The notes: generated by a model from the sequence alone, not told the origin. A stretch of DNA of 35,842 bases from Candidatus Poribacteria bacterium (GCA_018644665.1 JABGQA010000083.1:1-35842), one strand, 5' to 3'; counted from the first letter of the stretch, positions 15,615 through 24,657 are shown. Made by a program: numbers and translations.

Positions 15615-15955
15615 ACTACAGTGGTGGCTACTGCGCTTGGGGGCCGTCCATCATCAGGGTGTCGTTGTTGGATAGACAGTAGCCAGAGATGACCAGTCCC
15701 GGAGAAGTGACAGGACCGCGCGCTTGCGCGAATACGCCCGTAGCACTCCTGCGCATATGAGTATACGTGCGCGGACAGCCGCTAGACGCCTGTAAGGACT
15801 ACGTCTATGGGTCAGTGGCACGTGCGTGTACGCACCGGTGCCCGTGACATGGGCGTGGCAATAGCGCGCACACCTCTCGGCACTACGGCTGTACGACATA
15901 TGGATACGGCATTCGGCCGCGTCGGTTTCGGGAAGCTCGCTGGCCGGATCGGCGC

Positions 15956-16981
15956 CTACGCCTCGCCGGCGAGCGATGGCATGTCGACGGCGTCGTTGCG
16001 TCGCTCGTGCATGTTCTTCTCCATCGCTTCCGGGTAGCGGTCGGGTAGGTGGGACACCTCGTTGAGGCGTGCTAAGGCATCGCCCTCCAGCCGCCAGCCG
16101 GACGCCCCGAGATTGTCACGGAGTTGGTCGAGCTTCCGCGCCCCCACGATCACCGACGTCATCGCGGGTCGTTCGAGGAGCCATCGGAGCGCGACCTGCG
16201 CCGGACTCCTTCCCAATTCCGCGGCCACGTCCAGCAGAACGTGGAGCGTCTCGTCGGCGTTGCTGGCGAAGTAACGCTGCGGGTAGGCCCAACCCTCGTC
16301 GGAGCGCGCGCCCTCAAGAGTGCGTTCCCCCGGTCGGTACTTGCCGGACAGGAACCCGCCACCGAGAGGGCTCCACGCGACGACGCCCAACCCCTTCAGC
16401 TCACACAGCGGGATGATCTCCTGCTCGATGTCGCGCACGACGAGGCTGTACTGTGGCTGGTAGCACTCGAACCGCGACCATCCCTTCGAGTCGCTGATCC
16501 ACATCGCTTCGGACAGGCGCCACGCCTGATAGTTGCTGCACGCGGTGTAGCGCACCTTGCCCTGCCGCACGAGATCCTCGAGCGCGCGTAGCATCTCGTC
16601 GAGCGGCGTCTGCGTGTCCACGTGGTGGATGTAGTACAGGTCCACGTGGTCCATCTGCAGGCGGGTGAGGCTGTCGTCGATGGCCTGCATGATCCGCACG
16701 CGCGACATGCCCGACTCGTTCGGCCCGGGGCCCATCGGGTTGAAAAACTTCGTCGCGACGATGGCGTCTCGCCGCCGTCCCTTCAGCGCTCGGCCGAGCA
16801 TCTCCTCAGATGCGCCGCTGCCGTAGCCGTCCGCGGTATCGAAGAAGTTCACGCCCGCGTCGAACGCGAGATCGACCTGGCGCGCCGCTTCGTCCTCCTC
16901 CGTGCTGTGTCCGAAGGTCATCGTGCCCAGGCACACCTCCGACACCTTCAGCCCGGTTCGTCCCATGCGTCGGTATTCCAC
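15956..16981 (-). CDS. Aldo/keto reductase
   Basis: This 341-residue protein is a full-length AKR of the YghZ/Tas-like 'auxin-induced' type. The catalytic tetrad is visible: Asp and Tyr in FFDTADGYG, Lys in VATKFFN, His in YYIHHVD. The NADPH-phosphate grip is in the C-terminal SVIVGARKLDQLRDNL. It reduces carbonyls or oxidises sugars with NADP(H); the substrate is not readable. The GTG start has an excellent GAGGAGG site 6-7 nt upstream. It follows the SAF oxidoreductase in the same direction after 22 bp, so the two are very probably one operon. Confidence 0.9.
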   Translation of the reverse strand: MEYRRMGRTGLKVSEVCLGTMTFGHSTEEDEAARQVDLAFDAGVNFFDTADGYGSGASEEMLGRALKGRRRDAIVATKFFNPMGPGPNESGMSRVRIMQAIDDSLTRLQMDHVDLYYIHHVDTQTPLDEMLRALEDLVRQGKVRYTACSNYQAWRLSEAMWISDSKGWSRFECYQPQYSLVVRDIEQEIIPLCELKGLGVVAWSPLGGGFLSGKYRPGERTLEGARSDEGWAYPQRYFASNADETLHVLLDVAAELGRSPAQVALRWLLERPAMTSVIVGARKLDQLRDNLGASGWRLEGDALARLNEVSHLPDRYPEAMEKNMHERRNDAVDMPSLAGEA

Positions 16982-17003
16982 GATCCCCTCCTCAGCGGTG
17001 TGG

Positions 17004-18353
17004 CTACAGCGTCGCGTCCTGCATGCGCCTCAGCTTCAGCGCGAACCCGTCCTCGTCCAGATCGACCATGTCGTACGTGAGTGTTTCTCCCTGCGGCGCC
17101 GGCTCCCTCAGCCGCGCGCCGTACGCCACCCCTAGCGGGAGGAGGCGTTGCGCGTTTGCGACCGTCGCCTTCTCGCAGGAGCCGAGGACCGTGGTTCCGC
17201 CACCACCATCGATGATGTCGCCCGGCTCGAGATCGCGCTTTGCGACCGTCACGAGTTCCGCCGTCGGGGTCGGCATGGGCGCGCCGGTGGCGTGTCCGTA
17301 GATGACGGCCTTGGCGATGGTGATCGGCGCCTCGACGGCTACAAGGTGGTATGGGCGGTACAGCAGGAAGTTGTGGTCGTTCGAGTTCGGGTGGAGGAAG
17401 TACTCCCCGAGGTCCTCCCGGATGAACGGATGCTCGGCGCGAATCACGACGAACACGCCCATCTTCAGCGGGTCGTCCAGAAGCGTCGCGCCGTCTTCGG
17501 CGACGCTGTTCGCCAGTTCGACCACGCCGTGCTGAGAGAGCAGGCCGCCCTCGTCCCGGAGACTGAACCGCTGCGGGATGTCCGCGATGTTCACCGACGG
17601 CTCGTGCATCCCTCGAACATCCGGCACGAGTCCCGCCATGTTGGCGAGCGCGGTCATCTCGGTCTGTGCTTTAGTGCCGTCGCGGAAGGAGTTGAACATC
17701 CTGAGGTTGATGCACCGTCGCGTGAGCGTTTCGGCATCGAATCCGAAGCGCTCCGCCACCGACTCGGGCGTTCCCTGCGGGTCATCGTGATAGAGCGTGG
17801 TCCCGCGCCCGGCGGCTACGATCTCGAACCCCAGCGTCCGCGCCCACTCGACGAGGTTCATGGTCACGCCCGGCTGGTCGCCGTCCACGAGGCTGTAGAT
17901 GACGCCCGCTGCATCTGCCAACCGGCGCAGGATCGGCCCGACGACGACGTCCGCCTCGACGTTCACCATCACCACGTGTTTCCCGTGCATGATGGCGTGA
18001 TACGCCGTGCGCGCCCCGACGTTCGGCAGGCCCGTCGCCTCGACGACGACGTCCACCAGGTCCGCCTGCGCGAGCGCCAGGGCGTCGGCGGTGACTGCGG
18101 GCCTCCCCGCGAGCAACGCGTCGTTGATAGCGTCGGAACTGTCGGCAGTCGCTATCTCCGACTCGGGGACGCCTCCGGCCGTGTACGCGTAAAGCGCGCG
18201 GGCGATGTCGATGTCCGCGACGACGCTCGCCGAGATGCCCGGCGTCTGCATGAGCTGCGCCGCCAACCCCGACCCGAACTTGCCGGCCCCGATGATCCCG
18301 ACGCGTATGGGATTCCCTTCGTCCTCGCGCTTCGCGAGTTCCGTGCTCAGCAT
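17004..18353 (-). CDS. NAD(P)-dependent oxidoreductase with C-terminal SAF domain
   Basis: This 449-residue protein has an N-terminal Rossmann fold (GIIGAGKFGSGLAAQL) resembling homoserine dehydrogenase. A conserved middle follows (VVVEATGLPNVGA, GKHVVMVNVEADV, YSLVDGDQPG). At ~residues 360-430 is a SAF domain (LVTVAKRDLEPGDIIDGGGG). Such proteins are usually annotated only as SAF-domain or homoserine dehydrogenase-like; known relatives act in sugar-acid pathways. The neighbouring aldo/keto reductase on the same strand fits carbohydrate oxidation, but the substrate is inference. The ATG at 18353 has only a weak upstream GGGAA. Confidence 0.85.
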   Translation of the reverse strand: MLSTELAKREDEGNPIRVGIIGAGKFGSGLAAQLMQTPGISASVVADIDIARALYAYTAGGVPESEIATADSSDAINDALLAGRPAVTADALALAQADLVDVVVEATGLPNVGARTAYHAIMHGKHVVMVNVEADVVVGPILRRLADAAGVIYSLVDGDQPGVTMNLVEWARTLGFEIVAAGRGTTLYHDDPQGTPESVAERFGFDAETLTRRCINLRMFNSFRDGTKAQTEMTALANMAGLVPDVRGMHEPSVNIADIPQRFSLRDEGGLLSQHGVVELANSVAEDGATLLDDPLKMGVFVVIRAEHPFIREDLGEYFLHPNSNDHNFLLYRPYHLVAVEAPITIAKAVIYGHATGAPMPTPTAELVTVAKRDLEPGDIIDGGGGTTVLGSCEKATVANAQRLLPLGVAYGARLREPAPQGETLTYDMVDLDEDGFALKLRRMQDATL

Positions 18354-18481
18354 GCTATGTTCCCGAGTGTGCGGCCCGGCCCGGCGCGTCGAGCCGCATT
18401 ATAGCGACGGCAGGTCGGCATCGCATTGGCCCGGGAGGCGGGAGGAATGCGAAGCCGTCGGCGAAGTTGCGACGTGCCAGG

Positions 18482-18511
18482 TGACAGACGAACGCCTCAG
18501 GCGTCTATAGG
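18482..18511 (+). promoter_or_regulatory. Candidate promoter with embedded palindrome for the sigma-LamG gene
   Basis: TGACAG (18482-18487) and TATAGG (18506-18511) are spaced 18 bp apart, resembling -35/-10 elements. Between them is the perfect palindrome ACGCCT-C-AGGCGT (18492-18504), where an operator would sit. The start codon is 33 nt beyond. Sequence resemblance only. Confidence 0.35.
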
Positions 18512-18543
18512 GTCACACCTCACGGCGTAGCGAGAGGACTGAC

Positions 18544-20127
18544 ATGCAACGCCCGGACCCGTTCGACGAGGCCGTGCTGTCGCAATTGCCGCGCATACGC
18601 GCGATCGGCCGAGGTCTCCTTCCGCGGGACATGGACACCGACGACTTCGTCCAGGACGTAATCGTGCGGGTGTACCTCAACCGCGCCCAGTTGCGTGATG
18701 AGGAGCGTCTGCCGCAGTGGATCGCGTCGATAGCGAGCAACGCGGCGCGTACGGCGCGGCGAGGGAGACCGAGTCTGCCGACCCATGCGCTCACGCTCGA
18801 CGTGGCGCGCGATCCCAGTCCCGCGGAGCAGGTCATCTCCGCGGAACGTTGGCGTCAGGTGATTCGGGCGCTCAACGACCTCGGCGACGCAGATCGCGAA
18901 CTGTTGACCGCCCGCTATATCGATGAGCAGGACCGCGAGGACATCCGTGGTCGGCACGGCGCCACCTACACGGCGCTCACAACGCGGCTGCATCGCGCGC
19001 GAGGACGGCTGCGCAAGCGGTTGCGGGCCGTGCTTGGCTTGGGCGTCGCGGCATTGGCCGGCGCGTCTCGTCGCGCGCGGGCGTTCGGGGCCGCCCCCAT
19101 CGCAACGGGTGGTGGCGGCGCGATGCTGGGGCACGCGGTGTTGGCCGGCGCAGTGTGGCTACTGATCGCCCACGGGCAGCACGGCGGCGAGGTTCCAGCG
19201 GCGCGTGTGGCATCGGTTCGGCTCGTCGAGGCAAAACCAATCGGCCGCGCGACGCCGAGGCGGACCATCCTACCAGACGGGTCGGATCGCCATGAGGCAG
19301 GCGACGCGGGATATGCACGGCTTGGCGAGGGGCACTACCTGGGGGCGAGTAGCCCTCTCTTCGACTATGTGGGCGAAGACGGCCTGACCGTTGAGGCGTG
19401 GTACTACTTCGACGAGGAGCCGCGGCCGCTCGAGCGTTGGGTGCTGTTGCGGAAAGAGGGGAGTTACTACGCCGAGTATTGGGGACCGGAGAGGAAGCCC
19501 TCGCAGTGGTGGACCGGGCCGGAGGTCCGCCCCAGCTTTGCCCAGGGTACGGGCCCGGGACTCGACGGCAGCGGCCGCGGCAGTCTCGACAGGGAAGGCT
19601 TCCCACCCGAGCGCTGGGTGCATGTAGCCCTGCAGTACTACAGAACGCGGCGCCTGAAGCCCGACCGAGAGGGCCCGCTGCGGTACGAGTACCAATGGCA
19701 CGCGCGCCCTGTGAGGCATGCCGGTGATTCCGCGTCAGCCGGGTTCCGCACGATTGCGCTCGTGCCACCCGAGGGAGGGTCGCGGTCCGACGCCGCGTTC
19801 GTGTCGATGCTTCCGCGTACGGATGCGCCGCTGGTGATCGGCGGCATGCCATCTCTGTCGCCAGCCGACGCGTCTTCCGCTACGCACAGCGTGGGCAGCG
19901 TCCGCGGTCGCGTGGGAGAAGTTCGAGTGTCCAGCACGGCGCGATACCCCTATCGTGAGGGGGCGCGGTCGCTGGACGGATACGGGCCGGAGAGCGTCGC
20001 CGGCAGGTTCGAGGCCGATGAACACACCATCGCGCTCTGGCATTTCGACGAGGGGCCGGGAGCCAAAGAATACGCCGATGCCTCCGGGCACGGTCACACA
20101 CTCTACGTCCGCGCCACCCGAAAGTAG
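18544..20127 (+). CDS. ECF-type sigma factor fused to a membrane segment and LamG-like domain
   Basis: This 527-residue protein starts at an ATG with GAGAGG 6 nt upstream. Residues ~8-75 match sigma region 2 (MDTDDFVQDVIVRVYLN, QWIASIASNAART). Residues ~95-163 match region 4 (VIRALNDLGDADRELLTARY, then ALTTRLHRARGRLRKRL), which recognises the -35 element. A glycine/alanine-rich stretch with a likely membrane helix follows (~187-208, GGAMLGHAVLAGAVWLLIA), then a basic-to-polar linker. Residues ~258-520 resemble a concanavalin-like LamG domain (GLTVEAWYYFDE, ERWVHVALQYY, GRVGEVRVSS, HTIALWHFDEG). No anti-sigma gene adjoins it. The reading frame is continuous, with no sign of a frameshift joining two genes. 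Confidence 0.85.
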   Translation: MQRPDPFDEAVLSQLPRIRAIGRGLLPRDMDTDDFVQDVIVRVYLNRAQLRDEERLPQWIASIASNAARTARRGRPSLPTHALTLDVARDPSPAEQVISAERWRQVIRALNDLGDADRELLTARYIDEQDREDIRGRHGATYTALTTRLHRARGRLRKRLRAVLGLGVAALAGASRRARAFGAAPIATGGGGAMLGHAVLAGAVWLLIAHGQHGGEVPAARVASVRLVEAKPIGRATPRRTILPDGSDRHEAGDAGYARLGEGHYLGASSPLFDYVGEDGLTVEAWYYFDEEPRPLERWVLLRKEGSYYAEYWGPERKPSQWWTGPEVRPSFAQGTGPGLDGSGRGSLDREGFPPERWVHVALQYYRTRRLKPDREGPLRYEYQWHARPVRHAGDSASAGFRTIALVPPEGGSRSDAAFVSMLPRTDAPLVIGGMPSLSPADASSATHSVGSVRGRVGEVRVSSTARYPYREGARSLDGYGPESVAGRFEADEHTIALWHFDEGPGAKEYADASGHGHTLYVRATRK

Positions 20128-20163
20128 CGCCGCCCGGCACGCGTTGCCGACAACCCCGGTCCG

Positions 20164-20180
20164 CCCCACACCTGTAGGCC
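20164..20180 (+). repeat. Isolated unit of the 22-nt repeat
   Basis: CCCCACACCTGTAGGCC matches 14 of the first 17 bases of the array unit found at 15286-15540. It lies in the 62-bp gap between the convergent ends of the sigma-LamG and aldo/keto reductase genes. Confidence 0.5.
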
Positions 20181-20189
20181 ACACGCGCT

Positions 20190-21050
20190 TCACCGATCGA
20201 CGTACCGCTCGTGGATTCTGTCGAGCGGGATGCGGCTGTCGATGTCGTCGGTAATCGCGACGTTGCGCTCGACGGTGTCGGCGTCGCGCATCCCCACGAG
20301 CGCTACGTCCACGAGCGGGTTGGCGAGCACGAACCGTAGGAGCGCGGCGTTGTAGTCGAACGAGTCGTCGGGGTTCACGGCGCGAATCCAGTTCTGCAGG
20401 ATGCCCGACGTCATCGCGCGCATGGTCACGACGCCCATGCCTGCGTTGTCCGCTTCGAGGATGCAGCCGAACGGCCGCGTCGGCTCGTACGGGTGCTGAT
20501 AGATCATGTTGTAGCAGACCTGCATCACGTCCAGCCGGCCGCTGCGGATGAGGCGGTACACGGAGTCGTTGGTGTCTTCGGTCGTGAAGCCGATGGCGCG
20601 GGTGAGTCCTTCCTCGCGCAACGCCTCCAGCGTCTCGACGATGCCGCCCGGCGCCAACATGGCGTCCGTCTGCTCGACGGAGTAGCTCGACCCATGTATC
20701 TGCACCAGATCGACGTGGTCGCGCCGTAGCCGCTCCAGGCTGCCTTCCAGCGACCGTCGCGCGCCGTCCGCGGACGCGCCGATCTTCGTCGCGACGAACA
20801 CGTCCTCGGCGCAACCGGACAGCGCCTCGCCGAATATCGACTCACTGACCCCGTCGCCGTAGCCAGGGGCGGTGTCGAAGTACGTGACGCCGATCTCCAC
20901 CGCGCGGCGTATGGCGACGACCACCTCCTCGCGCTGATCGCGGCGAGCGGGGTCGTACTCGTCGAGGTAGTTCTTCAGCCCGGCGGGCGCGCCGCCGAAC
21001 CCGAGGCGGCTCACTTCGCGGCCCGTGCGTCCCAGCGTGGCATGTTCCAC
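20190..21050 (-). CDS. Aldo/keto reductase
   Basis: This 286-residue member of the aldo/keto reductase superfamily has Asp and Tyr in YFDTAPGYG, Lys in VATKIGA and His in LVQIHGSS. It has the shorter C-terminus typical of the galactose-dehydrogenase-like/YajO subgroup. The GTG start has GGGGAGG about 8 nt upstream. It is clearly not a close paralogue of the reductase at 15956-16981. It converges on the sigma-LamG gene and has no obvious operon partner. Confidence 0.9.
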   Translation of the reverse strand: MEHATLGRTGREVSRLGFGGAPAGLKNYLDEYDPARRDQREEVVVAIRRAVEIGVTYFDTAPGYGDGVSESIFGEALSGCAEDVFVATKIGASADGARRSLEGSLERLRRDHVDLVQIHGSSYSVEQTDAMLAPGGIVETLEALREEGLTRAIGFTTEDTNDSVYRLIRSGRLDVMQVCYNMIYQHPYEPTRPFGCILEADNAGMGVVTMRAMTSGILQNWIRAVNPDDSFDYNAALLRFVLANPLVDVALVGMRDADTVERNVAITDDIDSRIPLDRIHERYVDR

Positions 21051-21138
21051 CAGCAGGTCCTCCCCGCAACGAGGAACGCCCCCAAGGCCGCGGCCCTGGA
21101 GGCGTTCAAGAACTAGCGTCAGCTCAGACCGACGGCTC

Positions 21139-21879
21139 TTACAGCCGCGTCTTCAACTCGCTCCACGTCGTGGCAGCTTTGCTTTCGGCGTCAACGGCCA
21201 GGGCCGCGCCGGTGAGCAGCTTCGCGTCACCGATGGCAGCGTGGTCGCAGCCGATCCCGTCGCCACCGTCGGCGACTTCGATGAGGAGTTCGCTCGCGTC
21301 GGCAAGGTCGATTTCAACGAAGATGGCGTCGACGTTGTCGCCGTCGAGCATCCCGGACACGAAGCCCGACTCGAACTTCACCTTCCCGTCGACGCTGATG
21401 TTGAACTCACACGTGCCGCCGAAGCCACATGAGTCGCCTGCGCCGGCCGCGCCAGCGTCCTTCTCGTCGTCCATGCCGACGTACGCTTCGAACTTCTTGT
21501 AAGGGGCGCCCGAGATGTCGAAGAAGTAGGTCGCCAGGGCGTGCGTGCCGATTCCGCGTTCGAAGCGGATGCCACCGATGGTGATGTAGTTCCGTTGGCC
21601 GATGCCTTCGCCGATCGACGCGTTGTCCGTGTCGAGCGGGCCGCCCCAACCGGTCCACTGGGCGTCGTCGTTGTCAGGGTTGAGTCCACAGTCGTTCGCG
21701 TTCGTGCTCGATCCGCCGATGAGGCTGAGGTACGCGACGCCGGTGCGCGTGTCCTCCAAGATTTCTTCCTCAAACGGCACTTCCTTGGCCGCGACTTCGA
21801 GATTGACGCACTCCGCGCGCGCGAAGACCGCGCCCCCGAGAAGCAGCGCCGCTACAAACAGACTTCGATATCTGTACAT
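21139..21879 (-). CDS. Secreted NPCBM-domain protein
   Basis: This 246-residue protein has a signal peptide (MYRYRSLFVAALLLGGAVFARA). Its domain resembles NPCBM, a carbohydrate-binding beta-sandwich (NASIGEGIGQRNYITIGG, FERGIGTHALATYFFD, YKKFEAYVGMDDE, then ELLIEVADGGDGIGCDHAAIG). Four Cys positions (ECVNLE, NDCGLN, DSCGFGG, GIGCDHA) are shared with the neighbouring paralogue and probably form disulfides; the Cys in GGTCEF is specific to this copy. The start is supported by AGGAGG about 10 nt upstream. It is probably an exported glycan-binding protein, with no catalytic domain. Confidence 0.82.
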   Translation of the reverse strand: MYRYRSLFVAALLLGGAVFARAECVNLEVAAKEVPFEEEILEDTRTGVAYLSLIGGSSTNANDCGLNPDNDDAQWTGWGGPLDTDNASIGEGIGQRNYITIGGIRFERGIGTHALATYFFDISGAPYKKFEAYVGMDDEKDAGAAGAGDSCGFGGTCEFNISVDGKVKFESGFVSGMLDGDNVDAIFVEIDLADASELLIEVADGGDGIGCDHAAIGDAKLLTGAALAVDAESKAATTWSELKTRL

Positions 21880-22053
21880 CCCGTCCTTCCCTCCTGGTAT
21901 CGCGCCCGTTACAAGTGACGGATCGCGCTTCAGATTGTATCCCATGCTGGCCAACGCATTCGAATTCGGCGAAGTTACGCCGGGCCACGGACGAACACCG
22001 CCGGCCGACATCAAGCCGACCGGCGGCTGCCATTCATATGCTGTCGGGGTCGC

Positions 22054-22794
22054 CTAGCGCTGCTTCAGGGTGGACCACGTCGTCGTCGTCTTCCCTGCGG
22101 GGTCGACGGCCGTGCTCGACGACAGGAGCTTCGGGTCGCCGATCGCGGCGTGGTCGCAGCCGATCCCGTCGTCGCCACCGGTGATGGCGATTTCGAGATC
22201 GCTGGCGCCCGTCACGTCAACATCGACGAGGACCGGGGCCACGTTGTCCGCGCCGCTCATACCGGTCACGAGGCCGGACTCGAAGACTACGCTGCCGTCG
22301 ACGCTGACGGTGAATTCCGACGTGCCGCCGAACCCACACGAGTCGCCGGCGCCGGCTGCGCCCGCGTCCTTCTCGTCATCCATCCCCACGTACGCCATGA
22401 AGCGCTCGTAGTTGCCACCGGACAGGTCGAAGCCGAACGTCGCATCCGAGTGGGTCCCGATGCCGCGCGCGTAGCGTGTGCCACCGATGGTGACAAAGTT
22501 GCGCGTTCCCGGCCCCTCGCCGATCGACGCGTTGTCCACGTCCAACGGACCGCCCCACCCCATCCACAGCGCGGGGTCATTGGACGCGAGCAGGCCGCAG
22601 TCGTTGGGCGTCGGCGTGTCGCCACCGACGACGGACAGGTAGACGGCGTTCGCATCGGCCGCCATTTCGGTCGTGAACGGCACGTCGACAGCCGCGGCGT
22701 CCAACTCGACGCACTGAGCGGCCGCGTTCCCGGCCGTCCAGGTTGCGAGCGCAATCGTCAACGCGCCGACCGTGCCTTTTAACAGTGATCGCAT
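22054..22794 (-). CDS. Secreted NPCBM-domain protein, paralogue
   Basis: This protein has 246 residues, exactly the length of its neighbour at 21139-21879, with its own signal peptide (LLKGTVGALTIALATWTAGNAAA). The whole mature part aligns without major gaps. Shared blocks include GWGGPLD.DNASIGEG, AYVGMDDEKDAGAAGAGDSC and DDGIGCDHAAIGD/DGIGCDHAAIGD. GGGAG 8 nt upstream supports the ATG at 22794. It arose by tandem duplication and has diverged mainly at the N-terminus. A carbohydrate-binding surface role is inferred. It is divergent from the FG-GAP gene. Confidence 0.82.
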   Translation of the reverse strand: MRSLLKGTVGALTIALATWTAGNAAAQCVELDAAAVDVPFTTEMAADANAVYLSVVGGDTPTPNDCGLLASNDPALWMGWGGPLDVDNASIGEGPGTRNFVTIGGTRYARGIGTHSDATFGFDLSGGNYERFMAYVGMDDEKDAGAAGAGDSCGFGGTSEFTVSVDGSVVFESGLVTGMSGADNVAPVLVDVDVTGASDLEIAITGGDDGIGCDHAAIGDPKLLSSSTAVDPAGKTTTTWSTLKQR

Positions 22795-23002
22795 GTCGTG
22801 AACTCCCACATATTCTCCGGGTAGGGCTGAACGACGCGTGAGCGCGCCGCAAGACGCGGAGAACATAGCATCAGAGCGGCCCACCGGCAACACGAGCAGC
22901 CGGTTGGGGCGCGCTGAGTCTTGGCATACAATCCGCGGATTACTATCGGTCGGCCCGCGTTCGGGACACGCGTACGGGAAGGCGGATTCACAAGCACGCC
23001 GA

Positions 23003-24646
23003 ATGAACTCCCTGCGCCGATCCCTCATTGCCGTCTACATCGCTGCGGCCTCCGTGGCGCCCGCCGTCTCCGACGCTCTACAGTTCGTAGATGCGACGGC
23101 GGAGGCCGGAATCTCCTTCACCCATGTGAACGGCGCCCGTGGCGATCTCCACATGCCGGAGACCATGGGCAGCGGTGGGGGCTTCCTCGACTATGACACC
23201 GACGGACATCTGGACCTGTACCTCGTCAACAGCGGCGATCTGACGGGCGAGCCCCTCGCGTCGAGCGCGCTGTATCGAAATGTCGGCGATGGCACGTTCG
23301 TGGACGTCACGGCCGCGGCGGGCGTGGAGGCCGCCGATCGCTATGGCATGGGCTGCGCCGTCGGCGATTACGACAACGACGGCGACCCCGACATATACGT
23401 CACCGCCTTCGGCCCCAACCTGCTCTACCGGAACGACGGCGACGGGACCTTCACGGACGTGACGGCATCGGCGCGCGTCGGCGATCCCGCCTGGAGCGCG
23501 AGCGCCACCTTCGCCGACATCGACCTCGACGGCGATCTGGACCTCTACGTCTCGAACTACGTCGAGTACGACCTCGACGCGGACTATCCGCCCTGCATCG
23601 AGAGCGGCCTGCGCACGTACTGCCATCCCCGCCACTTTGACGGCGCGCCCGACACGCTCTATCGCAACGACGGAGACGGCGCGTTCACCGACATCACGGA
23701 GGCGGCCGGCGTCACCGACCCGGGTGGCGCGTACGCGGGGAAGGGGTTGGGCGTCGTCGCGGCGGACTTCAACGGCGACGGCGCGCCGGACTTCTACGTC
23801 GCAAACGACGACACGCCGAATTACCTCTTCCAGAACGACGGCGCGGGACGCTTCGAGGAGATCGCGCTCATCGCCGGCTGCGCGTATAGCGGCGACGGCG
23901 TAGCCCAGGCGGGCATGGGCGTCGACGCGGGCGATTACGACGGCGACGGCCTGATGGACCTCTTCGTGACGAACCTCTCCTACGAGACAAACGCGCTCTA
24001 CCGGAACGCGGGCGACGGCTTCTTCGACGACGTGGCGTACGCCGCGCGCGTCGGCGAGGAGAGCTACCTGCACCTGGGATTCGGCACGGGGTTCATCGAC
24101 CTGAACAACGACGGCCTGCTGGACATCCTCATCGCGAATGGCCATGTGCTCCCGAACATCGGCGAGATGACCGACACAGTGACCTACGCCCAACCGACGC
24201 AGGTCTTCCTCAATGCGGGTGATGGCGTGTTCGCCGAGGCGACCGGGGAGTTGGGCGTGGCACTCCAGACGTATGGCGTGGCGCGCGCTGCCATATTCGG
24301 CGACTATGACAACGACGGCGATACGGACGTGGTCCTCACGCACTCGAACGGGCCGGCTCGACTGCTGCGGAACGACGGGGGCAATGCCGGCGCATGGTTG
24401 CGCGTGACGCTCCGCGGCAAGGGCAGCATCGGCGCTCGCGTGATCGTTACCGCGGGCGGCCGCGCGCAGACACGGGACGTGCGACGCGGGTCGAGCTACC
24501 TCGCGAGCCACGACCCACGCGCGCTGTTCGGCCTCGGCGACGCCGCCGTTGTCGATCGCGTCCACATCCGATGGCCTGGCGGCCGTGAGCAGACGTTCCA
24601 CGACATCCCGGCGAATCAGGAACTCGTGGCGACCCAGCCCGATTAG
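23003..24646 (+). CDS. Secreted FG-GAP/ASPIC-UnbV (CRTAC-like) beta-propeller protein
   Basis: This 547-residue protein starts at the ATG giving a signal peptide (MNSLRRSLIAVYIAAASVAP). At least seven FG-GAP-type calcium loops are visible (DYDTDGHLD, DYDNDGDPD, DIDLDGDLD, DFNGDGAPD, DYDGDGLMD, DLNNDGLLD, DYDNDGDTD). The C-terminal ~80 residues form an ASPIC/UnbV domain (GSIGARVIVTAGGR, then VHIRWPGG, then NQELVATQPD). The family is extracellular, calcium-binding and probably adhesive; no enzymatic role is established. No strong ribosome-binding site is seen. The gamma-glutamyltranspeptidase gene begins 12 bp after its stop, so the two are co-transcribed. Confidence 0.88.
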   Translation: MNSLRRSLIAVYIAAASVAPAVSDALQFVDATAEAGISFTHVNGARGDLHMPETMGSGGGFLDYDTDGHLDLYLVNSGDLTGEPLASSALYRNVGDGTFVDVTAAAGVEAADRYGMGCAVGDYDNDGDPDIYVTAFGPNLLYRNDGDGTFTDVTASARVGDPAWSASATFADIDLDGDLDLYVSNYVEYDLDADYPPCIESGLRTYCHPRHFDGAPDTLYRNDGDGAFTDITEAAGVTDPGGAYAGKGLGVVAADFNGDGAPDFYVANDDTPNYLFQNDGAGRFEEIALIAGCAYSGDGVAQAGMGVDAGDYDGDGLMDLFVTNLSYETNALYRNAGDGFFDDVAYAARVGEESYLHLGFGTGFIDLNNDGLLDILIANGHVLPNIGEMTDTVTYAQPTQVFLNAGDGVFAEATGELGVALQTYGVARAAIFGDYDNDGDTDVVLTHSNGPARLLRNDGGNAGAWLRVTLRGKGSIGARVIVTAGGRAQTRDVRRGSSYLASHDPRALFGLGDAAVVDRVHIRWPGGREQTFHDIPANQELVATQPD

Positions 24647-24657
24647 CGGAGCAGAAC

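Larger units (their letters stand above)
15148..15955. other. 800-bp gene-free, repeat-rich stretch
   Basis: No credible coding sequence is present; the open frames here are interrupted and driven by repeats. The left half carries the 22-nt repeat array and the 9-nt tandem repeat listed separately. The right half (15640-15950) has several alternating purine-pyrimidine tracts (CGCGCGCTTGCGCG, CGCATATGAGTATACG) and short palindromes, but no recognisable RNA or gene. Confidence 0.6.

Noticed and set aside
17148..18404. Long plus-strand open frame opposite the SAF oxidoreductase
   Set aside because: Antisense shadow; the minus-strand protein has a complete, recognisable fold.
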